A DNA stretch of 64,000 nt, taken from positions 1,568,501-1,632,500 of the forward strand of contig NZ_CP015247.1 of the NCBI RefSeq assembly GCF_001891125.1, in the 5' to 3' direction. Made by a program: the position numbers and the translations under genes. Origin of the DNA: Leuconostoc suionicum (GTDB lineage: Bacteria > Bacillota > Bacilli > Lactobacillales > Lactobacillaceae). This document shows positions 24,747 through 35,133 of the stretch, piece after piece. Within the stretch, counting starts at the first letter, position 1. Each line of letters opens with the position of its first letter. The notes beneath the pieces were generated by a model that saw nothing but the letters and a program-made list of their open reading frames with translations, was not told the DNA's origin and searched no databases.

Positions 24747-24980
24747 TTACTCTGTTGTTTCTGCCGGAGCGTCTGCGATAAGCGCTTGAATCTTCGTCTT
24801 GGCTGCTGCCTTGATGTCATCTTCTGTTGATGTAATACTAACACCGTCTTTTGGTGTAACCTGCAAGTTACCGTTCAAGCTGTTTGGAAATGTGCCTGCG
24901 TTGAATGAAACAGACGCATACTTTAACGTCAACTTACCGTCAACAAAGCTAAATTGTAAATCTCCAACTGCCATATTCAT
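24747..24980 (-). CDS. Small phage protein of unknown function
   Basis: 77 aa, beta-rich (GDLQFSFVDGKLTLKYASVSFNAGTFPNSLNGNLQVTP). SD AGGAG lies 8 nt before the ATG. It follows the DUF1617-like gene in the late operon. A baseplate or tail-tip accessory protein is possible. Confidence 0.65.
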   Translation of the reverse strand: MNMAVGDLQFSFVDGKLTLKYASVSFNAGTFPNSLNGNLQVTPKDGVSITSTEDDIKAAAKTKIQALIADAPAETTE

Positions 24981-25062
24981 GATTATTTCTCCTATGTGCT
25001 TTTATTTATCGGGCGTTACACCCACGCGGTAGTTTGTTTTGGCATACTGGCCAAGATGATTA

Positions 25063-25443
25063 TTATTCCAAATCGTCTAATATAGAATCGTAAGTGATAG
25101 CGTCGACGCCGGAAAGCTCTTTATCATATTCAAGTAAAGCTTCTTTAAGTTTTTCGAATTGGTCAATCGTTTTTTCTTCGAAAATGACTTCTTCTTCCCT
25201 AAGTTCTTTTTGAGCTTTTTCGAATGTAATTTGATCCTCTGGATGTTTGAAGGTCACAAGCCCTGTTTCATCAACATCTGCTTCAACTTCTTCGGCTAAA
25301 GTTTTTTCATCAGCAGATAACTCTGTCAAGGCGCCGTCCATATCCTTGGTAAGCTTTGTTCGCGCTCTTGACTTAACACCAACAAGTGATAGTCCAACCA
25401 AAAATTTATAGTAAGCAGATAAGTTATATTTCTTAATGTTCAT
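25063..25443 (-). CDS. DUF1617-like phage protein
   Basis: 126 aa. MNIKKYNLSAYYKFLVGLSLVGVKSRARTKLTK resembles the start of DUF1617 proteins found beside lactic phage tail-tip genes; the rest is acidic and probably coiled coil. ATG at 25443 is chosen for its AGGAG; the frame is open 33 bp further. Function unknown. Confidence 0.7.
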   Translation of the reverse strand: MNIKKYNLSAYYKFLVGLSLVGVKSRARTKLTKDMDGALTELSADEKTLAEEVEADVDETGLVTFKHPEDQITFEKAQKELREEEVIFEEKTIDQFEKLKEALLEYDKELSGVDAITYDSILDDLE

Positions 25444-25460
25444 GTTTTTTCTCCTATTGT

Positions 25461-28400
25461 TTATCCTGTAATCCATGGTTGGTCAACAGTATAGCTTCCC
25501 TTGATACTTGAATTGTTGAAGTCTTGATAGCCACCGTGAGATAGCATATACAAATCACCTTTATGTCCGAAAGCTATTCCGGCACCTGATATGTGCATGA
25601 TAGCTGGAATTCCACTATTTATAGTTTGGAAGAATATTGCTTGTTGTGGATCACCCCATTTTCCATAGAAACCCTTACCATATTTCATGTAAATATTATC
25701 CATGAACGAAACGTTGTGATTAAACGCGACACCACCACCGATATTATAGTCACCAGCTGCTGCACTACCGGTTTTTAAGATAACCATTTCATCGTTATAC
25801 AAATAGTTGGACGATGATTGGAACCCGAATGATGTGAAAGTAGAACCGACGTTCATTCCGATTAAGACACCGGTTTGTGTTCCGTTCAACCTTGTAGAGC
25901 CTTGTATAACAACCCCTCCGTTACCACCCATCGTGATCCTCATACCTTGCGAACCAAACGAAGTGGTGACGGTACCAGATGAAACCGTCATTCCGTCAGA
26001 TGTGATATACGTACTTTGGTAAAGCCCATTCCAGTTTGACTGAATGAAGTTCGACACGTTACCAGTCAGTCTAGCAACATCAAGACTGATTATTTTAGCA
26101 CTTGTTATTGAAGCGTCTCCAATCTGTGCCGTACCAATCGATCCATTTTTAATCATGGCCGAATTAATCCATGCCGTTCCGGTGATTTGCGTGCTTGGAC
26201 TGTCGATAATAACATTCTTGCTAATCAGAGACATGCTATTGTTGTTTCCAACAATTCCACTGGTTATGGCTCCGATATTATCAGTGATACCAATACTCCA
26301 ATTATCTTTCAACAATGATAATTGTGAAGAAATGTCATCGTTAGGTGTGTATTCCTGTAGCTTTTCGGTAGCTGTTACCATTGGTTGCGCAAATGTAGCC
26401 ACTTGACCCGCGCCCGCAGCATTCACAATTAATGATACCTGTACTGTCACTGCATTGATTGGAGCTGTAAAACCTTCGTTAAATAACTTGACCCAATACG
26501 GACTACTTACTTGACTAGTAAACCTTGAAGCACTCGATATTCTTTGGTCGTCCTTATCATGAAACCAAATATCCAGCATTGCCATTCCGTCGGCTAATCC
26601 ACCATTAGTGTAATGAACTAATACAGAAGCACTATACTTCTTGCCACCGTAAACTGGTATTTTTTTAGTCCAGTAACCTTGATAGCCAGCTGATGTTGAC
26701 TTAACAGAAACTTGCCCGCTATATCTGTTTTCTGTATTGTATTTTGTACTTCCAGATATATTAACCGTTCCGCTCGCTGCATAACCGTAACTTTGAGAGA
26801 ACTCCGAATTGGGGAAAAGGTTAGATGAACCAACTTTGGCCAATATTCCGTCAGCAGTTTGAGATATGACAGATTTCATTCCAGTCTCACTAGAAGTTAT
26901 GCTGCTTTGAGTGAAGTCTTTAGCACTTTGCAAAGTATTAGAATCGCCAGTTTTTCTGTCAGTTATTTCTTGTGAAATCTGGTTTGACGTTTGGTTTATC
27001 TTGGTTTGCATACCAGAAATGTTATTAGTCGCCGTGCTTAAGGTTCCTTCTGCTGTTTGAACTCTGCTGGTCAGGTTACTAATGTTAGTCCCTTGGTTAG
27101 AAACTGTATTTGTTATGCCATCGATGGTTAATTGTTGGTTAGAAACCTTAATATTATTATTATAATTACCTTGAACATAATCACCAATCGTACTATTGAA
27201 TACCAGCATTGGTTGCTGGAATAAACTTCCGTTAGGAATTGTTGAAGCAATCAGGAATCCTAACGATATGTAATAAACACCATCAGGTATTGTTATTCCT
27301 TCTACCTTGACGAATCCTGTATTAGAACGACTGGCTCCCGCTATCTCATTAGAGTTTGTGTTAGGAACGTTTATGATATTACCGTCCTTATCGGAACAGT
27401 TAATATACGACCAAATAACAATACTGGATAACTTATTAACCGAATAAGAAACTTTCATTCCCGATTTAACAGCTATCGGTTCTGATTGTAGTCTTGTCGG
27501 AGAACCATCAATTTTAACTAATACGTTAGATCCGTTAACCGGAGTTCCTAAGGAAGCCTTGATATCTTTTCCGTGCAAACCGCGATCGTACCAGCCAGCA
27601 AAATCAGGAGAAAACTCTGTATTGACGAGCTGATTTATTTGACCCATAGCGTTTATTTTGCCTTGAATCGAATTAACGCTTGAATTTATCCCATTAATAT
27701 CAACGTTTATCTGCGATATTTTCGCAGTGTAATCAGACTTTGCATTATCCAAATCCGTCTTTGTGGCACGGAGATTAATAGCAGTTGTATTTTGAGAAAT
27801 TTTACTTTCAGCAGAAGATACTCTGTTATCGTTAGAAGTTTTATACGAACCAATTGTTGTTACCGCAGAATCAGCAGTTTGTTGTGCTGTCGAAACCTTG
27901 GTCGTTAACTCACTTGTCATAGCGTTGTAATCTGATTGGCTTACTTTCGTGGCCACTTGAGTTGCCGTTTGAGTAATATCAGATTGCGCCTTGGTTATAC
28001 GTCCATCTGCATCAGTCTTATAGGCATTTAGTGCAGTTGTTGCTTGGTCTGCTGTTAGCTGTGCTTTAGCAGTTGCACTATCTACGTCCTCTGGAGCAGG
28101 AGTCCAATCAGTTGGTATGTTTCCAGATTCCAACTTAGGTAATTTAACATATACATCCAAAGCTGTGTTAAAACTATTAAAATAGATAATAACTGGATTA
28201 CTTCCATTAGCCACACCATTTGATGATATTCTAGTCCAATCACTTGGAACATTTCCTGTAGGGCTATTAAAAGGCGTTGAAGCCTCTACCCCTATATGTT
28301 TATCAGAATATACACCAGTTCCTTTTATATCAAAGCTCAATGACCACGACTGACCCTTAGCTACTACAGATTGACTAAAATATATACCGGCGTTACCAGA

Positions 28401-30581
28401 ACCACCCTTTGGTGAAGTTATATGCCACATATTAGTTGTGGCGTCATAAGCTACTTTAGTGGTGGTTGTGGCGGTGTTATTACCGTTAGTAAAAGTCAAT
28501 AGTTTAGAATTAACTAATAAGTTTCTACTACCTACAGCCAGGTTATCAACCTTTGTAACAGTTGCATCGAACCCATCAGCACGTTGTTGCAGTGTACTAA
28601 TTGAACCTGATTGCTGACCTTGAACAGCCTGTAATTGGCTGACCGTTTGCTTGGTACCATTCGCGTCAGATTCAATCGTATTCATTCTAGAATCTTGTTG
28701 GCCATCTTTTTGATTGATAGAAACGATATCCTGTTTGGATTGATTAGCCGTTTGCGTAACCGAGTTGACATCAGTAGTCAATTGACCAGTCTTGGTGTTG
28801 TATTCGGTTTGGCTAACCTTGGTCTTAACTTCATTCAACGCTTGCGTAGCGGTTGATTGCGCTGTTGTAATCTTGCCATCGGCGTCTTGCTTATTCTGCG
28901 TTATTTTAGAAGTCAAACTAGAAGCTGTTTCGTCAATCTTCTTATTGATAGTACCATCAGCTGTCGTAGCGGCAGCTATTGCATCTTGTTTAGCCGAGTC
29001 AGCATATCCTTGCGCCTTAGAATCTAGTGTAGCTACCGCAGTTGTTCTATCAGAGACTTCTTTTTGCAGGTCCGCTGTCAACGATTGCTTGGCAGTGTTT
29101 AGATTGTCAGTGGCTGTATCTAACGTTTCTTTAGCAACCACGGCAGTGTTTGCTTTCGCGTCAGACAAAGCTTTATCAGCCATAGCCTGTGCCTTGTTAT
29201 TGAAATCCCCATCTTTGATAGCTAAATCAGCCTGCGACTTAGCAATGTCGTTCATCACTTCTTGTTGGGAAATATTGTTCTCTTCGATTGCTGTGGCAGT
29301 GTTTTCATTTGCCTGTGCTATCGCTTCATTTACGCCAGCCTCGATTTGCTCACCCATTTCTGGATCAATACGTTTTTCCCAGTAGTACGTTCCGTCTGCT
29401 TTTTTAGTATAGATGTATAATACTCGTCCATCGCCGCTTTGGACCCATGCAAGATCACCCTCGTTGGCAGTTTTTGGTAAATCGTTAATGTCATTTAGAT
29501 GATATGATTTGTTCTTTCCATTTGCCGCAATTAAAGCAATGTTAGCATCTGTTGCTGCCTGTCCAGCAGAAATCACCGCATCTTCTACCTTATTGGCTAT
29601 CGAAGCGTTAGCATCTTGATATTTTTTCGTTAAGCCAATATCCCCAGCTGTAACACTATAACTAATACGTGTACCGTCAGCAGCAAATTCATCGTCGATA
29701 CTGATAATGCGAATTCTTTGTTTGAAATCTAGGTTCTCGTCAACGGCAGTAAGCCAATCACCGACGTTAGCCATTTTGTAAGGATACCCAGCGACAGATA
29801 AATCATATAAAGACAAATTAACGGAAATAGAGAAACTAGTATCAACTTGAAATTTGACAGCATCTAATAAATTAGATTCAATTGTATAGCGTTGGTCGTC
29901 AATAGGTTCTGCTTGTAACTTTCCGTACACACTTGCTAATGGGCTTGTGTAGGTCACGTGCAACCTGTCACCAGTCATATTTTCTTGGTCCGCGTAAGCT
30001 CCAAAACCTTCACCATAAGTGACAAAACCTGATGCATCATTTTCTATTGTCATATCGGACAAGTTGAAACCATATCGAACAATAGTAGATAGGTCCGTTC
30101 CAATGTTTTTAAATATTGAAACAAGCGTGCCATTTATCTCAAATTCCCCCTCAATGCTAGTAATAACGTCATTGAACAAGGAAAGCTTATTCTTCATCCC
30201 CCAATTGTCTTTTGCAATAGCATTAGGGTTGAAATTTAGTGCATAGGAATAACCCGTGTTAGCAAATATTTGATCTAAATACCACTTAATCGTGTGGCTG
30301 CCGCTGGTTTCTGAATAGAGAACATTTTTTGCCATGTCCCAGAAAAACTTGTGAATTGCATCGAACGAGACACTATTATCGTTATCATTACGTTCAAAAT
30401 AAGTGACTATATAAGGTTCATTGTCAAATTCAAGCGACCAGCCTTTGTCAATTTTATTTAATACATCATCGCCATCATACAACGTACCAGTTAGTGATTT
30501 TTCGCCGTTCAGCGCACTTTTACGTTGTATAGTCCCGACCGCAAGAAATTTATTACCAGCGATATTTTTAAATGTAATCAT
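25461..30581 (-). CDS. Tail-associated protein (Tal), receptor-binding tail tip
   Basis: 1706 aa. Residues 1-330 are the Siphoviridae Tal/prophage endopeptidase tail fold (FKNIAGNKFLAVGTIQRKSAL...). Then comes a very long coiled-coil region with TAxQAT-, DADGKIT- and TETxxTAK-like repeats, broken by three lectin-like modules that each begin with an NLxxNS/NQLVN motif (around residues 690, 1040 and 1290). The C-terminus (about 1500-1706) is glycine-rich and probably trimeric. It overlaps dit by 4 bp. Likely determines host binding. Confidence 0.85.
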   Translation of the reverse strand: MITFKNIAGNKFLAVGTIQRKSALNGEKSLTGTLYDGDDVLNKIDKGWSLEFDNEPYIVTYFERNDNDNSVSFDAIHKFFWDMAKNVLYSETSGSHTIKWYLDQIFANTGYSYALNFNPNAIAKDNWGMKNKLSLFNDVITSIEGEFEINGTLVSIFKNIGTDLSTIVRYGFNLSDMTIENDASGFVTYGEGFGAYADQENMTGDRLHVTYTSPLASVYGKLQAEPIDDQRYTIESNLLDAVKFQVDTSFSISVNLSLYDLSVAGYPYKMANVGDWLTAVDENLDFKQRIRIISIDDEFAADGTRISYSVTAGDIGLTKKYQDANASIANKVEDAVISAGQAATDANIALIAANGKNKSYHLNDINDLPKTANEGDLAWVQSGDGRVLYIYTKKADGTYYWEKRIDPEMGEQIEAGVNEAIAQANENTATAIEENNISQQEVMNDIAKSQADLAIKDGDFNNKAQAMADKALSDAKANTAVVAKETLDTATDNLNTAKQSLTADLQKEVSDRTTAVATLDSKAQGYADSAKQDAIAAATTADGTINKKIDETASSLTSKITQNKQDADGKITTAQSTATQALNEVKTKVSQTEYNTKTGQLTTDVNSVTQTANQSKQDIVSINQKDGQQDSRMNTIESDANGTKQTVSQLQAVQGQQSGSISTLQQRADGFDATVTKVDNLAVGSRNLLVNSKLLTFTNGNNTATTTTKVAYDATTNMWHITSPKGGSGNAGIYFSQSVVAKGQSWSLSFDIKGTGVYSDKHIGVEASTPFNSPTGNVPSDWTRISSNGVANGSNPVIIYFNSFNTALDVYVKLPKLESGNIPTDWTPAPEDVDSATAKAQLTADQATTALNAYKTDADGRITKAQSDITQTATQVATKVSQSDYNAMTSELTTKVSTAQQTADSAVTTIGSYKTSNDNRVSSAESKISQNTTAINLRATKTDLDNAKSDYTAKISQINVDINGINSSVNSIQGKINAMGQINQLVNTEFSPDFAGWYDRGLHGKDIKASLGTPVNGSNVLVKIDGSPTRLQSEPIAVKSGMKVSYSVNKLSSIVIWSYINCSDKDGNIINVPNTNSNEIAGASRSNTGFVKVEGITIPDGVYYISLGFLIASTIPNGSLFQQPMLVFNSTIGDYVQGNYNNNIKVSNQQLTIDGITNTVSNQGTNISNLTSRVQTAEGTLSTATNNISGMQTKINQTSNQISQEITDRKTGDSNTLQSAKDFTQSSITSSETGMKSVISQTADGILAKVGSSNLFPNSEFSQSYGYAASGTVNISGSTKYNTENRYSGQVSVKSTSAGYQGYWTKKIPVYGGKKYSASVLVHYTNGGLADGMAMLDIWFHDKDDQRISSASRFTSQVSSPYWVKLFNEGFTAPINAVTVQVSLIVNAAGAGQVATFAQPMVTATEKLQEYTPNDDISSQLSLLKDNWSIGITDNIGAITSGIVGNNNSMSLISKNVIIDSPSTQITGTAWINSAMIKNGSIGTAQIGDASITSAKIISLDVARLTGNVSNFIQSNWNGLYQSTYITSDGMTVSSGTVTTSFGSQGMRITMGGNGGVVIQGSTRLNGTQTGVLIGMNVGSTFTSFGFQSSSNYLYNDEMVILKTGSAAAGDYNIGGGVAFNHNVSFMDNIYMKYGKGFYGKWGDPQQAIFFQTINSGIPAIMHISGAGIAFGHKGDLYMLSHGGYQDFNNSSIKGSYTVDQPWITG

Positions 30582-31405
30582 AGGTATAACTCCTTGTAAT
30601 CATGAATTTCCAGTGTTGCCGTAATTGAGCACGTAACAGCCACCGTGCCGCCTGTTGACGGTTCTAGTACAAAGTATTCAAGATTGGTGTTGTCATTGAT
30701 TGATAGTGTGTTTTTGAGATTATACACGCCGCCTATCTTGAACACATCGCCACTTGCCACAGTTCCGCTATAAGTCCATGTTCGCAAACCTACTTTGAGG
30801 GAAATAAAACTTGCTGCCTGCTTAGCAGTTAATTGTATGTAAAAAGGCACCTCCAATTGAGATGCCGTGACTGTTCCTGCATAAGGTATTGCATTTGTAA
30901 CAGTAGCCGTTTTTGGTTTTGATTCTCCAAATGGTAATACAGCCGTTATGAAACTAATGCTTAACTTATAAATTTGGTTATTATTGACACTCCCAGCTAA
31001 TTCTGGTGCAAATGTGTCCTCAAGTGTTACATAAAAGCGCTTGTTGCTTTCCACGCCACCTGTTTGTCCTAACTTGTTGCCCGTTGTTTGCCCCGGTCTC
31101 TCAAAACCATATTGAGCAGCATCAGAATAGATTGGTGTGATGTAATAGGGTGTTGCACTGCCTAAAAGCTGATACAACCAATTATGTTTAGTTTCATAAT
31201 CCGATTGGCTACTTGTTTGCATATAACCAGTGTAAGTTAACTTTTTCTCCAGATAGCCGCCGCCAAAATTCAATTTCCCGTTACGCCCTTTGAAAGATAT
31301 AGTATTTGCAGTAAGACTAGGCGTACTTTCATCGAAATCAAAGGTGACAATGTTTTTACTGCTTAATCTCACACTCGTCGCGTTGTTTGTAATCAATAAA
31401 TCCAT
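30578..31405 (-). CDS. Distal tail protein (Dit)
   Basis: 275 aa. Begins MDLLITNNATSVRLSS, with ITFKGRNGKLNFGGGYLEKKLTYTG in the N-terminal belt domain and a galectin-like C-terminal half. Position between the tape measure and Tal genes fixes the role as baseplate hub. SD AGGAGG. Confidence 0.87.
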   Translation of the reverse strand: MDLLITNNATSVRLSSKNIVTFDFDESTPSLTANTISFKGRNGKLNFGGGYLEKKLTYTGYMQTSSQSDYETKHNWLYQLLGSATPYYITPIYSDAAQYGFERPGQTTGNKLGQTGGVESNKRFYVTLEDTFAPELAGSVNNNQIYKLSISFITAVLPFGESKPKTATVTNAIPYAGTVTASQLEVPFYIQLTAKQAASFISLKVGLRTWTYSGTVASGDVFKIGGVYNLKNTLSINDNTNLEYFVLEPSTGGTVAVTCSITATLEIHDYKELYL

Positions 31406-34400
31406 TAAATACCTCCTGTAATCAATTTTGTCGTAGCCTGCCTACGTGCATTTTTACTGTTGACTGTCGTCGTAATTTTATCCCCAACGATTTCGTTGTG
31501 AACTTCAAAGACCGGTGCTTGTGTTGATTGTTCAGCAACCTCATCGCTTAATGCAGATAACCCACCATTTATTTGTCCAGCCACTCCTGTACTACTTGCT
31601 GTCAGTTGAGCACTAGCCACGTATTTCTGTTGTCCAAACTCATCAGCAATCTGCCCTGCATAAGACGAAACCGACTTTTTAACATCAGCAAAGCTTGCAT
31701 TTAAGGAGCTTCCAAATCCACCCATAATTGCAGTACCGGCGGGAATAAGCAATTTTTTATCATAACTAATCGGCCCCTTATGGGCTTTGATCCAACTAGC
31801 GATACCACCAACGAAAGAAGTTATAGCTCCCCAAACAGACTTCAAACCATTTAAGAATCCGTTCATGATTGCACTACCGGCTCCAAACAAACTAAAGTTC
31901 ATCGCTCCCATAATTGCGCCTTTAACACTGTTCCATATTCCAGAAACCCAACCAACAACACCGCCCCAAGCACTACGCAAACTACCAAATGCATTACTTG
32001 CCATGCTTCTAATTGTCGATACTATTCCACTCCAAGCACCAGATATTGCACTTCTTGTTGAATTCCACAATCCACTTACAAATCCTGATACTCCACTCCA
32101 AGCGCCACGAAGTGAATTAAAAGCATTGCTTGCCATTGATGAAACTACAGAAACAATCGCACTCCATATTCCAGAAATTATCCCTTTGGCTGAATTCCAA
32201 ATAGATGAAACAACTCCTGCTATGGCAGACCAAATTGATTGTAGTGTGTGTACAGCATTGCTTGCCATCGAGCTAACAATACTAACGATTGTGCTCCAAA
32301 CTGAAGAAACGACAGACGATACCGCATTCCATATTCCTGAAGCGATTGCTATCAATCCGTTCCATATGGACGATACAACATTAACGGTTGTGGTTACTAT
32401 CGTTGTAATAGTCGTTAATATTACGTTCCATATTGCTGTTGCCGCCCCCACAATACCATTCCATATTGCACTTATAATTCCAGCGAAACCGTTCCAAACA
32501 GCCACAATAGCATTAACGATTGTCGTGATTACCGTTACCAACACATTCCATATTGTAGTAAACAAAATGACGTTTGCTTGCCATACCGCCGATAGGTAAG
32601 GCGCTAGAAAGTTCCAAGCAGCTACAATTCCATTGACGATAGCAGTAACTACTGCGACTATTCCGTTCCAAATTGTGCTAAATACAACTACAATTCCTTG
32701 CCATAGTGCACCAAGCAGAACACCTAATCCGACCCAAGCCATTTGTATGCCTAATATAACTGTTTGTACGACAATCAGGATTGTATTCCAAATGTCTTGA
32801 AATATAGAAACCAAATTAGCTAAAGATGACTGTAAAAACGACACAAAACCAGCCCATAGCGCCTGACCTGTTTTAGTCATTGTAAAGAAATAAACCAGAC
32901 CGGCTACTAAGGCGACAACGGCGGTGACTACCAATCCTATAGGATTGGCGACTAGGGCTGCGTTAAATAGCATCATTCCAATTCTTGCTGTTTCAATAGC
33001 CGACTTAACACTTGTTATGATGGTTACAACGATTGAATAAGCCTTAAAGGCAACCAATAGAGCGCCAGCTGTTACAATGACAGCTTGGATAATATCTCTG
33101 ACTGCTTGTATTTTCATAGCAGCAGAAATAAAATTAGCCACTGCTGTTATAACAGTTCCTATGATTGTTACAACATTACCAATGAATTGACCAACGTTTA
33201 CAAATACCTGACCAGCTGTTCCGACACCCCCAAATGATTGTATTGTAGATTTAATAACTGACCATAACGCAGAAACAATTGAAACAACAGCTCCGATTAC
33301 AGCTGTAACCGCGTTCCAAGCCGATTGTATGGCTCCTGTTGACAAAAATCCAGTGATTAACGAAACCACCGAATCTCTAACTACCCCAATAACGGTTTCT
33401 ACAGCTGATAAAACAGAACCGACAGACAGCCAAGACGATTTAATTGATCCTGTGTTACTTATAACGGTAATAACTGAAGTAACGATATTACCAAATGCTA
33501 TAACGATATCCATAAGAGCGCTAAAAACCACAACAACAGTATCTGAAAGTTTATTAAAGTTCATTCCAGTTGTCACCTTAGAAAATGACCTAATGGCATT
33601 ATCAGCAAAACTTTTGAACCCAGAAACGGCAGTATCGACAAACGACATAACCGTGTTTTTAATAAAATTAAACGCAGGCGCTAGCGCTGTTTTAAACGAG
33701 TTAGCTAAGTTTTGAATAGTCTTTCTAAACTGTTCACTAGTGTTATAGGCGTAGACAAAAGCGGCCACTAATGCAGCTAGTGCCAATACGGCAAGACCTA
33801 CCGGGCTTATAAACAAACCTTTCAACGCTGTCCCCACAGTACTCATAACACTGCCTATTCTAGTTGCAGCAGTTAAAAACGACCCTGTTGCCAGAGTCGC
33901 TGCACCTATAATTGGAGACAATCCCAAGAAAGTTCTTATTCCACTTCCTATTGCACTGTTAGATGTAGTAGCCCATTCCAATGTGCTACTCATCATGTCA
34001 ACAATACTAGAAATAACACCGGCACTCCCTGCCATTGCAGCATTTCTAAGCGCTTCCCAGTTACCACCAACTTGTTCAATCTTTGACCCCAAGTTTTTCT
34101 GCATTTCGTTGGCTTGATTATTAAGAAATGAAGTGGCGGTTGCAGTATCTCCTGAAGCGAGTTGCATTGCCTTGCTATAAGCGTCCCAACTGGTAGTGGT
34201 ATTGTCGGTCTTATCTTTGATAGATTTCATCAAAGGCAATATGGCAGCCATACCAGATGAACCAAACATAGTCTTTAATGCAGCCGCCTTGTCAGATGAG
34301 GACATACCGTCCATTGAATCTGCTATTTCATTTAATATTTGCGGCAAGGGCTTCATATTACCTTGTGCGTCATTGAAATTAAGACCTAAAGCAGCTGCTT

Positions 34401-35133
34401 GCTTTGCTGCTTTATCAGATGGAGCTTGCATAAGAAGTAATGCGTGGTTTAAATCCAACGATGCCTGTGCAGCACTGAAGCCTTTGTTGGTCAGCAATCC
34501 AATAGCTTCAGATGTATCAGTCATGCTGATTCCGGCATTAGATGCAGTACCACCAATAGTTGCTAATGCTTGTTGCATATCCTCGATTGATGCATTAGAT
34601 AAGTTAGCTGTTTCCGTCAAAATAGCAGCCGCTTGTTGAGGACTTTCCAACGAGTCGCCCCAGATGTTCATTGATTGTTGAACAACGCTAGCGGTTGTCT
34701 GCAAATCGGCGCCAGCAGCAGTAGCAGCTTCAGCAATAGCAGGAAATTCTTTCTTTATTGTTTCAAGCGACGCGCCATCGCGGGCCATCGCGACCATAGC
34801 GTCTGCGGCATCTTGTGCACTTATGGGTAAAACTGCACCCATGTGGTTAGCGACATCAGCTAACCCTTGAATATCTTTTGAAGTGCCTCCAGCAATAACA
34901 GCTGCCTTGTTCAATGAAGACTGAAAGTCACCAAATCCATTAACACTTTTGACCCCGAGTGCCGTTATTGCCGCCCCTGTTACCGCTAATGTTTTACCAA
35001 TGCTAGATATGGCCTGGCTTGTACTGCTCATAGCGCTGCTGGTAGAACTGGAGAGTGATTTCATCGCTGATTGATAGTCTGATATATCAGCTCCAACGTG
35101 CGCAACAACTTCTCCGCCATTATATGTTGCCAT
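31405..35133 (-). CDS. Tape measure protein
   Basis: 1242 aa. The N-terminal third (GADISDYQSAMKSL...LPISAQDAADAMVAMARDGAS) is the PhageMin_Tail/TP901 core domain; transmembrane-like stretches lie at 450-480 and 700-760. Residues 800-1100 are dense in Trp-centred repeats of the type SIWNGI/SVWSTI and three copies of an SMASNAxxxLxxxW block. By the common rule of about 0.15 nm per residue the tail would be near 185 nm. ATG at 35133 has AAGGGGTG upstream. Confidence 0.92.
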   Translation of the reverse strand: MATYNGGEVVAHVGADISDYQSAMKSLSSSTSSAMSSTSQAISSIGKTLAVTGAAITALGVKSVNGFGDFQSSLNKAAVIAGGTSKDIQGLADVANHMGAVLPISAQDAADAMVAMARDGASLETIKKEFPAIAEAATAAGADLQTTASVVQQSMNIWGDSLESPQQAAAILTETANLSNASIEDMQQALATIGGTASNAGISMTDTSEAIGLLTNKGFSAAQASLDLNHALLLMQAPSDKAAKQAAALGLNFNDAQGNMKPLPQILNEIADSMDGMSSSDKAAALKTMFGSSGMAAILPLMKSIKDKTDNTTTSWDAYSKAMQLASGDTATATSFLNNQANEMQKNLGSKIEQVGGNWEALRNAAMAGSAGVISSIVDMMSSTLEWATTSNSAIGSGIRTFLGLSPIIGAATLATGSFLTAATRIGSVMSTVGTALKGLFISPVGLAVLALAALVAAFVYAYNTSEQFRKTIQNLANSFKTALAPAFNFIKNTVMSFVDTAVSGFKSFADNAIRSFSKVTTGMNFNKLSDTVVVVFSALMDIVIAFGNIVTSVITVISNTGSIKSSWLSVGSVLSAVETVIGVVRDSVVSLITGFLSTGAIQSAWNAVTAVIGAVVSIVSALWSVIKSTIQSFGGVGTAGQVFVNVGQFIGNVVTIIGTVITAVANFISAAMKIQAVRDIIQAVIVTAGALLVAFKAYSIVVTIITSVKSAIETARIGMMLFNAALVANPIGLVVTAVVALVAGLVYFFTMTKTGQALWAGFVSFLQSSLANLVSIFQDIWNTILIVVQTVILGIQMAWVGLGVLLGALWQGIVVVFSTIWNGIVAVVTAIVNGIVAAWNFLAPYLSAVWQANVILFTTIWNVLVTVITTIVNAIVAVWNGFAGIISAIWNGIVGAATAIWNVILTTITTIVTTTVNVVSSIWNGLIAIASGIWNAVSSVVSSVWSTIVSIVSSMASNAVHTLQSIWSAIAGVVSSIWNSAKGIISGIWSAIVSVVSSMASNAFNSLRGAWSGVSGFVSGLWNSTRSAISGAWSGIVSTIRSMASNAFGSLRSAWGGVVGWVSGIWNSVKGAIMGAMNFSLFGAGSAIMNGFLNGLKSVWGAITSFVGGIASWIKAHKGPISYDKKLLIPAGTAIMGGFGSSLNASFADVKKSVSSYAGQIADEFGQQKYVASAQLTASSTGVAGQINGGLSALSDEVAEQSTQAPVFEVHNEIVGDKITTTVNSKNARRQATTKLITGGI

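Noticed and set aside
25002-25073. Short minus-strand frame reading IWNNNHLGQYAKTNYRVGVTPDK, like the XkdX family seen at this place in lactic phages
   Set aside because: Only 23 codons, no ATG, GTG or TTG start (ATT at best) and no SD; may be the remnant of an xkdX gene.
28792-29385. 197-codon plus-strand frame opposite the Tal coiled-coil region
   Set aside because: Shadow of a repetitive Ala/Thr/Asp-rich coding sequence; no SD and no family features.
31787-32599. 270-codon plus-strand frame opposite the tape measure gene
   Set aside because: Low-complexity shadow of the Trp repeats on the other strand.
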